NCBI RefSeq assembly: GCF_001293465.1 | Contig: NZ_JSYZ01000003.1 | Span: 478,789-542,788 of the forward strand | DNA from: Pseudomonas asplenii | Lineage (GTDB): Bacteria > Pseudomonadota > Gammaproteobacteria > Pseudomonadales > Pseudomonadaceae | Direction of reading: 5' to 3' | Length of the DNA: 64,000 bases | Shown: positions 30,480-38,627 of the stretch, in pieces | Position numbering within the stretch: the first letter of the stretch is position 1 | Layout: every line of letters starts with the position of its first letter | The notes under the pieces: generated by a model | Told to the model about the DNA's origin: nothing | Database searches by the model: none | The model's input: only the letters and a program-made list of their open reading frames with translations | Position numbers and translations under genes: made by a program

Positions 30480-30495
30480 AGCAAAGGGCTTGCCA
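30480..30495 (-). promoter_or_regulatory. Sigma-54 promoter of ureEFGJ
   Basis: On the minus strand TGGCAA-GCCCT-TTGCT, a 1-mismatch fit to TGGCAC-N5-TTGCW with correct GG/GC spacing. The predicted start site near 30468 gives a ~25-base leader. An NtrC-like half site TGGTGC lies at 30580-30585, but I see no full NtrC palindrome. Confidence 0.78.
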
Positions 30496-30680
30496 GTCGG
30501 ACGAAACCTGGGAAATCCCTGTCAGAAAGCGCCGCGCGCCTGAAAAAGGAGCGTAGTGATGTTTCTGGATGTTTCAAGATGGTGCGCGGTCTGTTTTTAT
30601 GCGCGTTTTCGGTGCGTTTGAGGGGCGCCCGGCAGGGGAGGTGGTAAAGGGCGTTTCGTTCGCTCAGGGCGTTGAAAAGC

Positions 30681-30705
30681 TTCGCGGGCAAGCCCGGCTC
30701 CTACG
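30681..30705. repeat. Single REP element
   Basis: TTCGCGGGCAAGCCCGGCTCCTACG, one arm only, in the 292-base space between ureE and the DesT-like gene. The same space holds the ureE promoter and a run of ten G at 30721-30730. Confidence 0.75.
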
Positions 30706-30735
30706 CGCTTCCCATGCGGTGGGGGGGGGGCGGGT

Positions 30736-31368
30736 TCACTCGGTGCTGCCGAGCCCCTGCCAGTGTTTCAGCCCGATGAAGATGAAGCGCAACTGCTGGG
30801 TGATCTTCGCCTGCGGCGCCAGGTAGTCGGGCAGCGGCTCCTGTGGCGGGTCGGTGATTTCCGGCAGGGTGGCGAATACGCTCTTGACGATCAGGTCGGC
30901 CATCACCTCCAGCCCGTCGGTGTTCAGGTGCTGCAGCTTGGGCATCAGGGCCAGGTCGACGGCCAGGTCCGAGCTGATGTTCTCGCGCAGGCGGGCGATG
31001 GCCTGGCGCACCGGTGAGGAGCCGCCGTACTGTTCGCGGGCGAGAAACAGAAACTGCGAGCGGTTCTGTGCCACGACGTCGAGAAAGATCCGCACCGAGG
31101 CGTCGATGATGCCGCCCATGACGAACTCGTTGTGGCGAACCAGGCGGATGGTTTCGCGGAAGGTCTGGCCCACTTCGCTGACCAGTGCCAGGCCGAGCTG
31201 GTCCATGTCGTCGAAATGCCGGTAGAAACCGGTCGGCACGATACCCGCGGTTTTCGCCACTTCACGCAGGCTCAGGCTGCCAAAGCCACGCCCACCCTCC
31301 ATCAGATGGCGTGCTGCGTCCATCAGGGCATGACGGGTCTGTTGTTTCTGTTCGGCACGAGGCAGCAT
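30736..31368 (-). CDS. desT: TetR-family regulator, DesT-like (unsaturated fatty acid control)
   Basis: A 210-residue TetR protein. The N-terminal helix-turn-helix (LSLREVAKTAGIVPTGFYRHF, residues ~33-53) is followed by a ligand domain with NEFVMGGIIDASVRIFLDVVAQNRSQFLFLAREQYGGS, closely like P. aeruginosa DesT/FabR. DesT senses the saturated/unsaturated acyl-CoA ratio and controls desCB and fabAB. As in P. aeruginosa it sits next to ureE, but desCB is not adjacent here. I start at MLPRAEQKQQTRHAL; the longer frame adds 12 atypical residues. Confidence 0.82.
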   Translation of the reverse strand: MLPRAEQKQQTRHALMDAARHLMEGGRGFGSLSLREVAKTAGIVPTGFYRHFDDMDQLGLALVSEVGQTFRETIRLVRHNEFVMGGIIDASVRIFLDVVAQNRSQFLFLAREQYGGSSPVRQAIARLRENISSDLAVDLALMPKLQHLNTDGLEVMADLIVKSVFATLPEITDPPQEPLPDYLAPQAKITQQLRFIFIGLKHWQGLGSTE

Positions 31369-31485
31369 CGACGGGACGTTTTCTGAAAGACAGGAGCGGC
31401 GCACTCTAGCAAATCAGCTTTGCCGACGTCGAACGTGGAGCGGGAGAGAGGGTAGGAAGCAGGAAATCGGGGTTGCAGAAATGTC

Positions 31486-31512
31486 GAAGCCCGATCCGGT
31501 GGATCGGGCTTC
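31486..31512 (-). terminator. Terminator of the tandem-repeat protein gene
   Basis: Perfect 12-bp stem GAAGCCCGATCC/GGATCGGGCTTC around GGT, 20 bases after the stop on the minus strand. Only a short T-rich stretch follows. Confidence 0.65.
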
Positions 31513-31531
31513 GTTCCAGGCCATCATGGCC

Positions 31532-32095
31532 TCAGCTCAAGGCTTGATGACGTTCGGCCAGGCGATCGGCACCGCCTTCGGTGATCAGGCCTTTGTCCTT
31601 CAGGCGATCATTACCACCTTCGGCGAGCGTCTGGCCCAGAGGTGTGCGGTCGCTGCCGTTTTCTGCCAGGGTCTGACCCAGTGGGGTGCGGTCGCTACCA
31701 TTTTCTGCCAGGGTCTGACCCAATGGGGTACGGTCGCTACCGCCTTCTGCCAGGGTCTGGCCCAGAGGGGTGCGGTCGCTACCATTTTCTGCCAGGGTCT
31801 GGCCCAGAGGAGTACGGTCGCTACCGTTTTCTGCCAGGGTTTGGCCCAGAGGGGTACGGTCGCTGCCGTTTTCTGCCAGGGTTTGACCCAGTGGGGTACG
31901 ATCGCTGCCGCCTTCGGCAAGGGTCTGACCTTGTGGGGTGCGTTCGGAACCATCCGAGGCCAGGGTGTTCAGCGACTGGCTGACGGTGGCGTGGCTGGCC
32001 TGAGCTTGTGGGGCGGCCTGTTCACGGGCTGGCAAGGCATAGGCGTTGGCAGTCAGGACGGCAAGGGCAAGGCTGAGAAGTAATTGGCGTTTCAT
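31532..32095 (-). CDS. Secreted protein built of 14-residue tandem repeats
   Basis: A 187-residue protein. Signal peptide MKRQLLLSLALAVLTANAYA, a short Ala/Gln/Ser linker, then about ten 14-residue units of consensus E(N/G)GSDRTPLGQTLA. Seven are near identical, the first (SDGSERTPQGQTLA) and last two (EGGNDRLKDKGLIT, EGGADRLAERHQAL) are diverged. In DNA the period is exactly 42 bases, so copy number could change by recombination or slippage. Similar Pseudomonas proteins are often labelled 'phage infection protein' without visible support. Function unknown; periplasmic location is likely. Confidence 0.8.
   Translation of the reverse strand: MKRQLLLSLALAVLTANAYALPAREQAAPQAQASHATVSQSLNTLASDGSERTPQGQTLAEGGSDRTPLGQTLAENGSDRTPLGQTLAENGSDRTPLGQTLAENGSDRTPLGQTLAEGGSDRTPLGQTLAENGSDRTPLGQTLAENGSDRTPLGQTLAEGGNDRLKDKGLITEGGADRLAERHQALS
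31553..31965. repeat. 42-bp tandem repeat inside the 31532-32095 gene
   Basis: Units recur every 42 bases (for example gtctgacc at 31671 and 31713). They are in frame and coding, with no spacers between them. Copies differ mainly at synonymous sites and at the Asn/Gly position. Confidence 0.85.
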
Positions 32096-32456
32096 GATCG
32101 TTTGCTCTGTTGGAGGGCGATAAAGTGGGTACGGAGCTAATGTTACCCTTGCAAAATCGATATAAAAGTTCATAAGGACAATGTTAATAATCAACGGAAT
32201 TGATTGTTCCGGGCGATGGCTCTAGATCGGGCCTTACAGCGTGTTACCCCTGCTCCGTACTGGGTATTTTCTACCCAGTCCTGCTTCATCCGAGGGCATG
32301 CCGGGGAACGAAAAACTGATGGATCGGTCAGCTTCGGCCCGCTTCGATTTTCCCGGCCGAGGGCTTTTTCCATTAAACCTTGCCCGGGTTTTGTCAGTCG
32401 TAAAGGTATATCGCGTCGCTTTTTGGACGTTCAGCCGTTATCAGGAGCCTCGTGCA
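32096..32456. promoter_or_regulatory. Divergent promoter region; candidate promoter at 32159-32187 (minus)
   Basis: 361 bases between two divergent genes, more AT-rich than its surroundings. On the minus strand -35 TTAACA (32182-32187), 17-bp spacer and -10 TATATC (32159-32164) could drive the tandem-repeat protein gene. I found no clear promoter for the asmA-like gene and no other feature. Confidence 0.45.
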
Positions 32457-34526
32457 ATGACGCGCACTCGAAAAATCTTTCTCTGGACCGGTGCCTGCCT
32501 GGTCCTGCTGCTGGCGGTGCTGGTGGCGATCATCGCGTTCTTCGATTGGAACCGGATCAAGCCGCCGGTCAATGCCAAGGTTTCCGAAATCCTTCATCGC
32601 CCGTTCGCCATCAATGGCGACCTGTCGGTGCGTTGGCAGCGTGAGCCCGACGAAGGCGGTTGGCGCGCCTGGCTGCCCTGGCCCCACGTGATCGCCGAGG
32701 ACCTGACACTGGGCAATCCGGACTGGTCGAAAAATCCGCAGATGGTCAGCCTCAAGCGTGTCGAACTGCGCCTTGCGCCGTTGCCATTATTGGTCCGGAA
32801 GGTAGTGATTCCGCGGATCGACCTGACCGAGCCGAATGCCAGTCTCGAACGGCTGGCCGATGGCCGCGCCAACTGGACGTTCCAGTTCGATCCCAAGGAT
32901 CCCGACGAGCCGCCGTCCGCCTGGACGGTGGACATCGGCGCCATCGGCTTCGACAAGGGGCATGTCACCCTGGACGACAAGAGCCTCAAGACTCAGCTCG
33001 ACCTGTTGATCGACCCGCTGGGCAAGCCGATTCCGTTCAGCGATATCGTCGGCGACAGCGCGGCGAAAAAGGCCCTGGAAAAGGGCTCGGCGCCACAGGA
33101 CTATGCGTTCGCGCTGAAGGTCAAGGGCCAGTACCATGGCCAGAATCTCGCCGGGACCGGCAAGGTCGGCGGCCTGCTGGCGTTGCAGGACGCGGCCAGG
33201 CCGTTCCCGGTGCAGGCCGATGTGAAGATCGCCGACACCCGGATCGCCGTGGCCGGTACCCTGACCGATCCGCGCAACCTGGGAGCCCTGGACCTGCGCC
33301 TGAAGCTGGCCGGCAACAGCCTGGGTAATCTCTACCCGCTGATCGGGGTGACCCTGCCGGACTCGCCGGCCTACGAGACCGACGGCCACCTGATCGCCAG
33401 GCTGCATGAGCCGACCGGGGCGACCTTCCAGTATGAGCAGTTCAACGGAAAAATCGGTACCAGCGATATCCATGGAGACCTGTCCTACGCTGCCAGCCAG
33501 CCTCGGCCGAAACTCACCGGCGTGCTGGTCTCCAACCAGTTGCTGATGACCGACCTGGCGCCACTGATCGGCGCGGACTCCAATGCCAGGCAGAAGGCTC
33601 GTGGCGGTGAAAGCAAGCAGCCGGCGGACAAGGTCCTGCCGGTCGAGGAGTTCCGCACCGAGCGCTGGCGCGACATGGACGCCGATGTGGAATTCACCGG
33701 CAAGCGCATCGTCCACAGCGCCGAGCTGCCGTTCACCGACCTCTACACCCACCTGGTGCTCAACGATGGCGAGCTGAGCCTGGAGCCCCTGCGTTTCGGC
33801 GTGGCGGGCGGCAAGCTCGACGCACAGATCCGCCTCAATGGCCGCGCCACGCCGATGCAGGGGCGGGCGAAGCTGACCGCGCGCAACTTCAAGCTCAAGC
33901 AGTTGTTCCCCACCTTCGAGCCGATGAAGACCAGCTTCGGCGAGCTCAATGGCGATGCCGACATCAGCGGCACCGGCAACTCGGTGGCGCGCCTGTTGGG
34001 CACCTCCAATGGCGACTTGAAGATGCTGGTCAACGATGGCGCCATCAGCCGTGGCCTGATGGAGATCGCCGGGCTCAACGTCGGCAACTACGTGGTGGGC
34101 AAGATCTTTGGCGACAAGGAGGTGAAGATCAACTGCGCGGCGGCCGACCTCGGCATCAAGAGCGGCCTGGCGACCACCCGGTTGTTCGTCTTCGACACCG
34201 AGAACGCGATCATCTACGTCGACGGCACGGCCAACTTTGCCAGCGAACAGCTGGATCTGAAGATCAGCCCCGAGTCCAAGGGTTTCCGGCTGCTGTCCCT
34301 GCGCTCGCCGTTGTACGTGCGTGGCAAGTTCATCAAGCCGGATGCCGGTGTGCAGGCGGTGCCGCTGTTGCTGCGCGGTGCCGGCATGGTTGCCCTGGGC
34401 GTGATCGCCGGGCCGGCGACCGGGTTGCTGGCGCTGGTGGCCCCGGGTGGCGATGTGCCGAACCAGTGCGCGCCGTTGCTGGAGCAGATGAAGTCGGGCA
34501 AGGCGCCGCGGACAGTCAGGAACTGA
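32457..34526 (+). CDS. AsmA-family protein (YhjG-like)
   Basis: A 689-residue protein with one N-terminal membrane helix (IFLWTGACLVLLLAVLVAIIAF) and a long periplasmic beta-rich region typical of AsmA, a family now linked to phospholipid transport between membranes. It includes LERLADGRANWTFQFDPKDP and the conserved C-terminal block GELNGDADISGTGNSVARLLG / INCAAADLGIKSGLATTRLFVFDT. I start at MTRTRKIFL, with GGAG ten bases upstream; the frame is open 72 codons further but those residues do not look like protein. Confidence 0.88.
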   Translation: MTRTRKIFLWTGACLVLLLAVLVAIIAFFDWNRIKPPVNAKVSEILHRPFAINGDLSVRWQREPDEGGWRAWLPWPHVIAEDLTLGNPDWSKNPQMVSLKRVELRLAPLPLLVRKVVIPRIDLTEPNASLERLADGRANWTFQFDPKDPDEPPSAWTVDIGAIGFDKGHVTLDDKSLKTQLDLLIDPLGKPIPFSDIVGDSAAKKALEKGSAPQDYAFALKVKGQYHGQNLAGTGKVGGLLALQDAARPFPVQADVKIADTRIAVAGTLTDPRNLGALDLRLKLAGNSLGNLYPLIGVTLPDSPAYETDGHLIARLHEPTGATFQYEQFNGKIGTSDIHGDLSYAASQPRPKLTGVLVSNQLLMTDLAPLIGADSNARQKARGGESKQPADKVLPVEEFRTERWRDMDADVEFTGKRIVHSAELPFTDLYTHLVLNDGELSLEPLRFGVAGGKLDAQIRLNGRATPMQGRAKLTARNFKLKQLFPTFEPMKTSFGELNGDADISGTGNSVARLLGTSNGDLKMLVNDGAISRGLMEIAGLNVGNYVVGKIFGDKEVKINCAAADLGIKSGLATTRLFVFDTENAIIYVDGTANFASEQLDLKISPESKGFRLLSLRSPLYVRGKFIKPDAGVQAVPLLLRGAGMVALGVIAGPATGLLALVAPGGDVPNQCAPLLEQMKSGKAPRTVRN

Positions 34527-34552
34527 TTTTGTAGCGAGGATTGCACAGGTTA

Positions 34553-34630
34553 CCTGTAGGAGCAGGGCTTGCCCGCGAAACTTTTAGCGGCCTTGAGGGC
34601 CTATTCGCGGGCAAGCCGCGCTCCTACAGG
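34553..34630. repeat. REPIN
   Basis: CCTGTAGGAGC..GGCTTGCCCGCG faces CGCGGGCAAGCC..GCTCCTACAGG, a near-perfect 78-base inverted pair between the asmA-like and ferritin-like genes. Confidence 0.88.
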
Positions 34631-34645
34631 GGGCCGGGCAGTGCT

Positions 34646-35176
34646 CTACAGATCCTGCAGGATGTCCGCCATGTCATCGGCATGTTCTTCCTCCTGGGCA
34701 AGGATGTCCTCGAAGATCCGCCGCGTGGTCGGGTCCTGGTCGCCGATGAACTGGATGATCTCGCGGTAGCTGTCCACCGCGATCCGTTCGGCCACCAGGT
34801 CCTCGTAGACCATTTCCTTGAGGGTCTTGCCGGCCACGTACTGGGCATGGGACTGCTGGGACAGCAGGTCCGGGTTGAACTCCGGCTCGCCGCCCAGTTG
34901 CACGATGCGCTCGGCCAGCCGGTCGGCGTGGGCCATTTCCTGGTTGGCGTGCTCGAGGAACTCGTCGGCAGCGACACTGGCCTTGAGCCCGGTGGCCATG
35001 AAGTAGTGGCGCTTGTAGCGCAGGGTGCAGACCAGCTCGGTGGCCAGCGATTCGTTGAGCAGCCGCAGGATTTCGCTGCGGTCGGCCCCGTAGCCTTCGG
35101 TGACCGCGCCGTTCTCGACATTCTTGCGCGCACGTTCACGCAGGGTGGTTACATCGGACAAATGCATGTCGCTCAT
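34646..35176 (-). CDS. Ferritin-like / bacterioferritin-like protein
   Basis: A 176-residue four-helix-bundle protein. The di-iron ligand pattern is visible as NESLATELVCTLRYKRHYF, EFLEHANQEMAHADRL, and ERIAVDSYREIIQFIGDQDPTTRRIFEDILAQEEEHADDM (Glu and E-x-x-H pairs). It corresponds to the bacterioferritin-like PA4880 type. A role in iron storage or Dps-like protection is likely. Start MSDMHLSDVTT with AGGAGA six bases upstream. Heme-ligand Met was not assigned. Confidence 0.88.
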   Translation of the reverse strand: MSDMHLSDVTTLRERARKNVENGAVTEGYGADRSEILRLLNESLATELVCTLRYKRHYFMATGLKASVAADEFLEHANQEMAHADRLAERIVQLGGEPEFNPDLLSQQSHAQYVAGKTLKEMVYEDLVAERIAVDSYREIIQFIGDQDPTTRRIFEDILAQEEEHADDMADILQDL

Positions 35177-35429
35177 CTCGATCTCCTGACTGATCCGGTT
35201 GGGGCGCCTCGCTCTGTTGGCGAGATCGCTACCCTGGGTGTGAGTGGCGCGAGAGCGAAAAAGTTTTATCCGATTGTTACGTAAAGGGTGGCCGAGCGCG
35301 GGATGTCGCCGTGTTGTCATCTTCCATGCCGATGCTTTCGTCCCAGGCCTCGTGGCTTGTGTGGCGGATTCGCATACCCGACTCCGGGCCACTAGGCTCT
35401 CATTCGTAACCTGTCATGGATGCTCACTG

Positions 35430-36320
35430 ATGTCGCAAGAACTCGCCACGCGTTATCCGCTGGTGCTGGTACCGGGCATGCTCGGGTTCGTCCGGTTGCT
35501 GTGGTTTCCCTACTGGTATGGCATCACCCCGGCCTTGCGCGCGGGCGGCGCAACGGTGTTCCCGGTCCGGGTTTCGCCGCTGCACTCCAATGAGGTGCGG
35601 GGCGAACAACTGCTGTCGCGGATCGAGCAGATCCGCCGCGAGACAGGGGCGGAAAAGGTCAACCTGATCGGTCACAGCCAGGGCGCGCTGACCGCGCGGT
35701 ATGCGGCGGCCAAGCGGCCGGATTGGGTGGCCTCGGTGACCTCGGTAGCCGGGCCCAATCATGGCTCGGAACTGGCGGATCACTTCCTGCGTCACTACCC
35801 GCCGAGCAGTGCCCGTGGGCGCCTGCTGACCTTCGTGCTCTGCGCCGTCGCACGGCTGATGGGTTGGCTGGAAACCGGCTGTCGCGGCCCGGCGTTGCCC
35901 ATGGATCTGAACGCCTCGCATCACTCGCTGACCAGCGAAGGTGTCGCCCTGTTCAATCGCCAGTACCCCCAGGGGCTGCCGGACAGCTGGGGTGGGCAGG
36001 GCGCGGAACGGGTCGATGGCGTGCATTACTACTCCTGGGCCGGGATCCTGCAGCCGGGCATCACCGATCGTGGGCGCAATCTGTTCGACGGCACCCACCG
36101 CAGTTGCCGGCTGTTCGCCAGGACCTTCATCCGCGAGGCCGGGCAGTGCGATGGCATGGTCGGACGCTACAGTTCGCACCTGGGGACGGTCATCGGCGAC
36201 GACTATCCCCTCGATCACTTCGATATCGTCAACCAGTCACTGGGCCTGGTGGGCAAGGGCGCCGAGCCGATCCGGCTGTTCGTCGAGCATGCCCGGCGGC
36301 TCAAGGCTGCCGGGCTTTGA
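35430..36320 (+). CDS. Triacylglycerol lipase, family I.1, Pseudomonas fragi type
   Basis: A 296-residue alpha/beta hydrolase. Oxyanion segment VPGMLGF, nucleophile elbow GHSQG (Ser83), Asp241 in CDGMVGRYSSHLG and His263 in YPLDHFDIVNQ. It aligns throughout with the P. fragi lipase as I remember it (IGHSQGALTARY, GPNHGSELAD, RQYPQGLPD). Like that enzyme it has no signal peptide, and no foldase (lif) gene is nearby, unlike secreted LipA/LipC. Its 3' end overlaps the convergent EamA gene by 20 bases. Confidence 0.88.
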   Translation: MSQELATRYPLVLVPGMLGFVRLLWFPYWYGITPALRAGGATVFPVRVSPLHSNEVRGEQLLSRIEQIRRETGAEKVNLIGHSQGALTARYAAAKRPDWVASVTSVAGPNHGSELADHFLRHYPPSSARGRLLTFVLCAVARLMGWLETGCRGPALPMDLNASHHSLTSEGVALFNRQYPQGLPDSWGGQGAERVDGVHYYSWAGILQPGITDRGRNLFDGTHRSCRLFARTFIREAGQCDGMVGRYSSHLGTVIGDDYPLDHFDIVNQSLGLVGKGAEPIRLFVEHARRLKAAGL

Positions 36321-37191
36321 CCTGGCGCAGCGCCGTGGTCCAGCGCTCGGAGAGGATCACCCCGCCCAGCGTCATGGCGCCGCCCAGCAGGTGATACAGC
36401 GCCAGTTGTTCACGCAGGACCCCGGCGGCGATCAGCGCGGTGAGCAGCGGCAGCAGGTTGAAGAACAGTACCGTGCGGCTCGGGCCCAGCCGGGCCACCG
36501 CCTTCATCCACAGCAGCGGTGCGAGCATCGAGGCCAGCAGGCAGGCGTACAGCACCAGGCCGGCGTTGTGCAGGTTCGGGCCGACCTTGGGTGACAGCAG
36601 GTAAAGCGGCAACAGCGCGACCACCGCCACCAGAATCTGCAGGTAGAGCAACTGCAACGGTGGCAGGCGCAACTGCCACTTTTTCAGCAGGGTGCTGTAG
36701 ACCGCATAGGCCAGGGTCGCGCCGAGCATCATGGCGTCGCCCAGGTTCAGGCCATGGGTCAGCAACGAGGCGAGGTCGCCCGCCGAGACCACCACCAGCA
36801 CCCCGATGAAGGACAGCACCGCGCCGGACAGTGCGCCGGCGGTCAGGCGCTGGCCGAGGCTGACGATTGCCAGGGCCAGCGACATCAACGGCATCAGCGA
36901 CAGGATGATGCCCATGTTGGTCGCCGTGGTCAGGGTCGCTGCGTAGTAGGCCAGGCTCTGGTAGGCGACCATGCCGAGCACGCCGAGGGCGACGATCCTG
37001 CCCAGGTGCGGGCGGATCGCCGCGCGGTTGGCGATGACCGGGCGCAGCAGGAAGGGGGTGAACAGCAGGGCCGCCAGCAGCCAGCGGTAAAAGCCGATTT
37101 CCGCCGGGAAGATCGCCCCGACGGCCATTTTGTTGACGACGGTGTTGCCGGCCCAGATGAAGATGGCCAGCAGGGGAAACGCGTATTGCAT
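36301..37191 (-). CDS. EamA/DMT-superfamily transporter
   Basis: A 296-residue protein with ten predicted helices in two EamA repeats (residues ~1-135 and ~145-285). N-terminal FPLLAIFIWAGNTVVNKMAVG and GFYRWLLAALLFTPFLL are typical. It exports or imports small metabolites; the substrate is unknown. Divergent from an AraC regulator of NimR-like type across a 100-base region, a pairing like nimR-nimT that suggests regulator-controlled efflux. Confidence 0.88.
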   Translation of the reverse strand: MQYAFPLLAIFIWAGNTVVNKMAVGAIFPAEIGFYRWLLAALLFTPFLLRPVIANRAAIRPHLGRIVALGVLGMVAYQSLAYYAATLTTATNMGIILSLMPLMSLALAIVSLGQRLTAGALSGAVLSFIGVLVVVSAGDLASLLTHGLNLGDAMMLGATLAYAVYSTLLKKWQLRLPPLQLLYLQILVAVVALLPLYLLSPKVGPNLHNAGLVLYACLLASMLAPLLWMKAVARLGPSRTVLFFNLLPLLTALIAAGVLREQLALYHLLGGAMTLGGVILSERWTTALRQVKARQP

Positions 37192-37291
37192 GGGAGTTGA
37201 GACCGCAAGGACAGGATGAGGCGAATTATCCGTTTGTCCGAATCAAGACTTATACTTCAATCCGGTCAATCGGCGTCGGAATCCGGACAGC

Positions 37292-38077
37292 ATGCGCAAG
37301 ATCCCCATCGAGATCCCTTCTTTCCCTGATTTGCCGGCACCGGTGTATTTTCGCTATGCCGAATTCGGCCCTGGCAGTCATGCGGCCAGCCACCGCCATC
37401 GCTGGGGCTCGCTGGACTACGTGTCCCATGGCGTCATCCATTACGAAGTGGCCGGCCGGCGCTTCATGTCGCCATCGCGCTATGCCCTGTGGATCCCGCC
37501 CGGCACCGAGCACAGTGCCTACAACACCCAGGCAATCGTCTACCGCTCGGTCTATGTGGCCGAGGAGCACTGCCGTGGCATGCCCGAGGTGGCGAGCACC
37601 CTGGCCATCAGCGACATCCTCAAGGCGATCCTCGGCGATTTCGCCCGGCGCGACGTGAAGATCCCCTGTGATCCTGCCGATATCCGCCTGGCCCAGGTGC
37701 TGGTGGACCAGCTGCACCTGGCCAAGGTCCACAGCTCCTACCTGCCGTACTCCGACGACCCGGGCCTGCTCAGCGTGCTCGAAGGATTGCAGGACGACCC
37801 GGCGGACAACCGCTCGCTGGCGCAATGGGCGGCCGGCCTGCATGTCAGCGAGCGGACCCTGGCGCGCCTGTTCGTGCGTGAGCTGGGGGTGAGTTTTGGC
37901 GAGTGGCGCCAGCGCCTGCGGTTCGTCTGTTCGGTTCAGGCCCTGGAAGGCGGTCGCAGCGTCCAGGAGATCGCCTTCGACATGGGCTACAGCACCGCTT
38001 CGGCCTTCATTGCCATGTTCCAGCGCCAGGCCGGCTGTACACCGGAGCAGTACCGACGCCAGTCACGGCTGCCTTGA
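37292..38077 (+). CDS. AraC-family transcriptional regulator
   Basis: A 261-residue protein. N-terminal cupin-like domain (HRHRWGSLDYVSHGVIHYEVAGRRF) and C-terminal double helix-turn-helix (SLAQWAAGLHVSERTLARLFVRELG and VQEIAFDMGYSTASAFIAMFQRQAGCTPEQYR). Layout resembles NimR/YeaM. The divergent neighbour encodes an EamA transporter, its probable target. Confidence 0.9.
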   Translation: MRKIPIEIPSFPDLPAPVYFRYAEFGPGSHAASHRHRWGSLDYVSHGVIHYEVAGRRFMSPSRYALWIPPGTEHSAYNTQAIVYRSVYVAEEHCRGMPEVASTLAISDILKAILGDFARRDVKIPCDPADIRLAQVLVDQLHLAKVHSSYLPYSDDPGLLSVLEGLQDDPADNRSLAQWAAGLHVSERTLARLFVRELGVSFGEWRQRLRFVCSVQALEGGRSVQEIAFDMGYSTASAFIAMFQRQAGCTPEQYRRQSRLP

Positions 38078-38168
38078 GCAGGGGGGCTGGCCGCTGGAGG
38101 TGTAACAGGGTTTGTCTACACTTCTTCGGGAGCCGTGCCCATCGGTGCGGCAACCAGGAGAAAACTCC

Positions 38169-38468
38169 ATGAACATGCTGCGTATCCCTTTGTTGCTGGC
38201 TGGCCTGTTGCTGTGCTCCCAGGGCTTTGCCGCCACTGCTGCCCAACAGGCCCAGCAGGACAAGATGAAAACCTGCAATGCCGAAGCCACCACCAAGGCC
38301 CTCAAGGGCGATGAACGCAAAGCCTTCATGAGCAACTGCCTGAAGGCCCAACCGGCCAAGGCGATGACCCAGCAGGACAAGATGAAGACCTGCAATGCCG
38401 ACGCCACCGCCAAGGCGCTCAAGGGCGACGAGCGCAAGACCTTCATGAGCACCTGCCTGAAGAAGTAG
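38169..38468 (+). CDS. PsiF-repeat periplasmic protein
   Basis: A 99-residue precursor. Signal peptide LRIPLLLAGLLLCSQGFA is followed by two PsiF modules, QQDKMKTCNAEATTKALKGD and QQDKMKTCNADATAKALKGD, each ending in xxFMSxCLK with paired Cys. E. coli PsiF is a phosphate-starvation-induced protein of unknown function. RBS AGGAG upstream. Probably monocistronic; a 10-Pho-box motif was not seen. Confidence 0.88.
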   Translation: MNMLRIPLLLAGLLLCSQGFAATAAQQAQQDKMKTCNAEATTKALKGDERKAFMSNCLKAQPAKAMTQQDKMKTCNADATAKALKGDERKTFMSTCLKK

Positions 38469-38481
38469 CCCGGGCCGACAG

Positions 38482-38507
38482 GACCTCCACGGTGGCAGTT
38501 GGAGGTC
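38482..38507 (+). terminator. Hairpin after the PsiF-like gene
   Basis: Stem GACCTCCA/TGGAGGTC with a 10-nt loop, 13 bases after the stop. Only TTC follows, so termination strength is uncertain. Confidence 0.45.
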
Positions 38508-38627
38508 TTCGGCGGTCGAGTTGGGTCGCGGGGGACTTTGTATCGTCGCGTGTACGTCCCCCTGGTTCTCTCACATGAACGCTGGCAGACTGCCCATCCC
38601 TTGGCTCTCTTTACGTTTTGAGGCTGT

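Noticed and set aside
31553..31965. Regular 42-bp repeats that could suggest a CRISPR array
   Set aside because: There are no unique spacers; the units are contiguous, in frame and encode a 14-residue protein repeat after a signal peptide.
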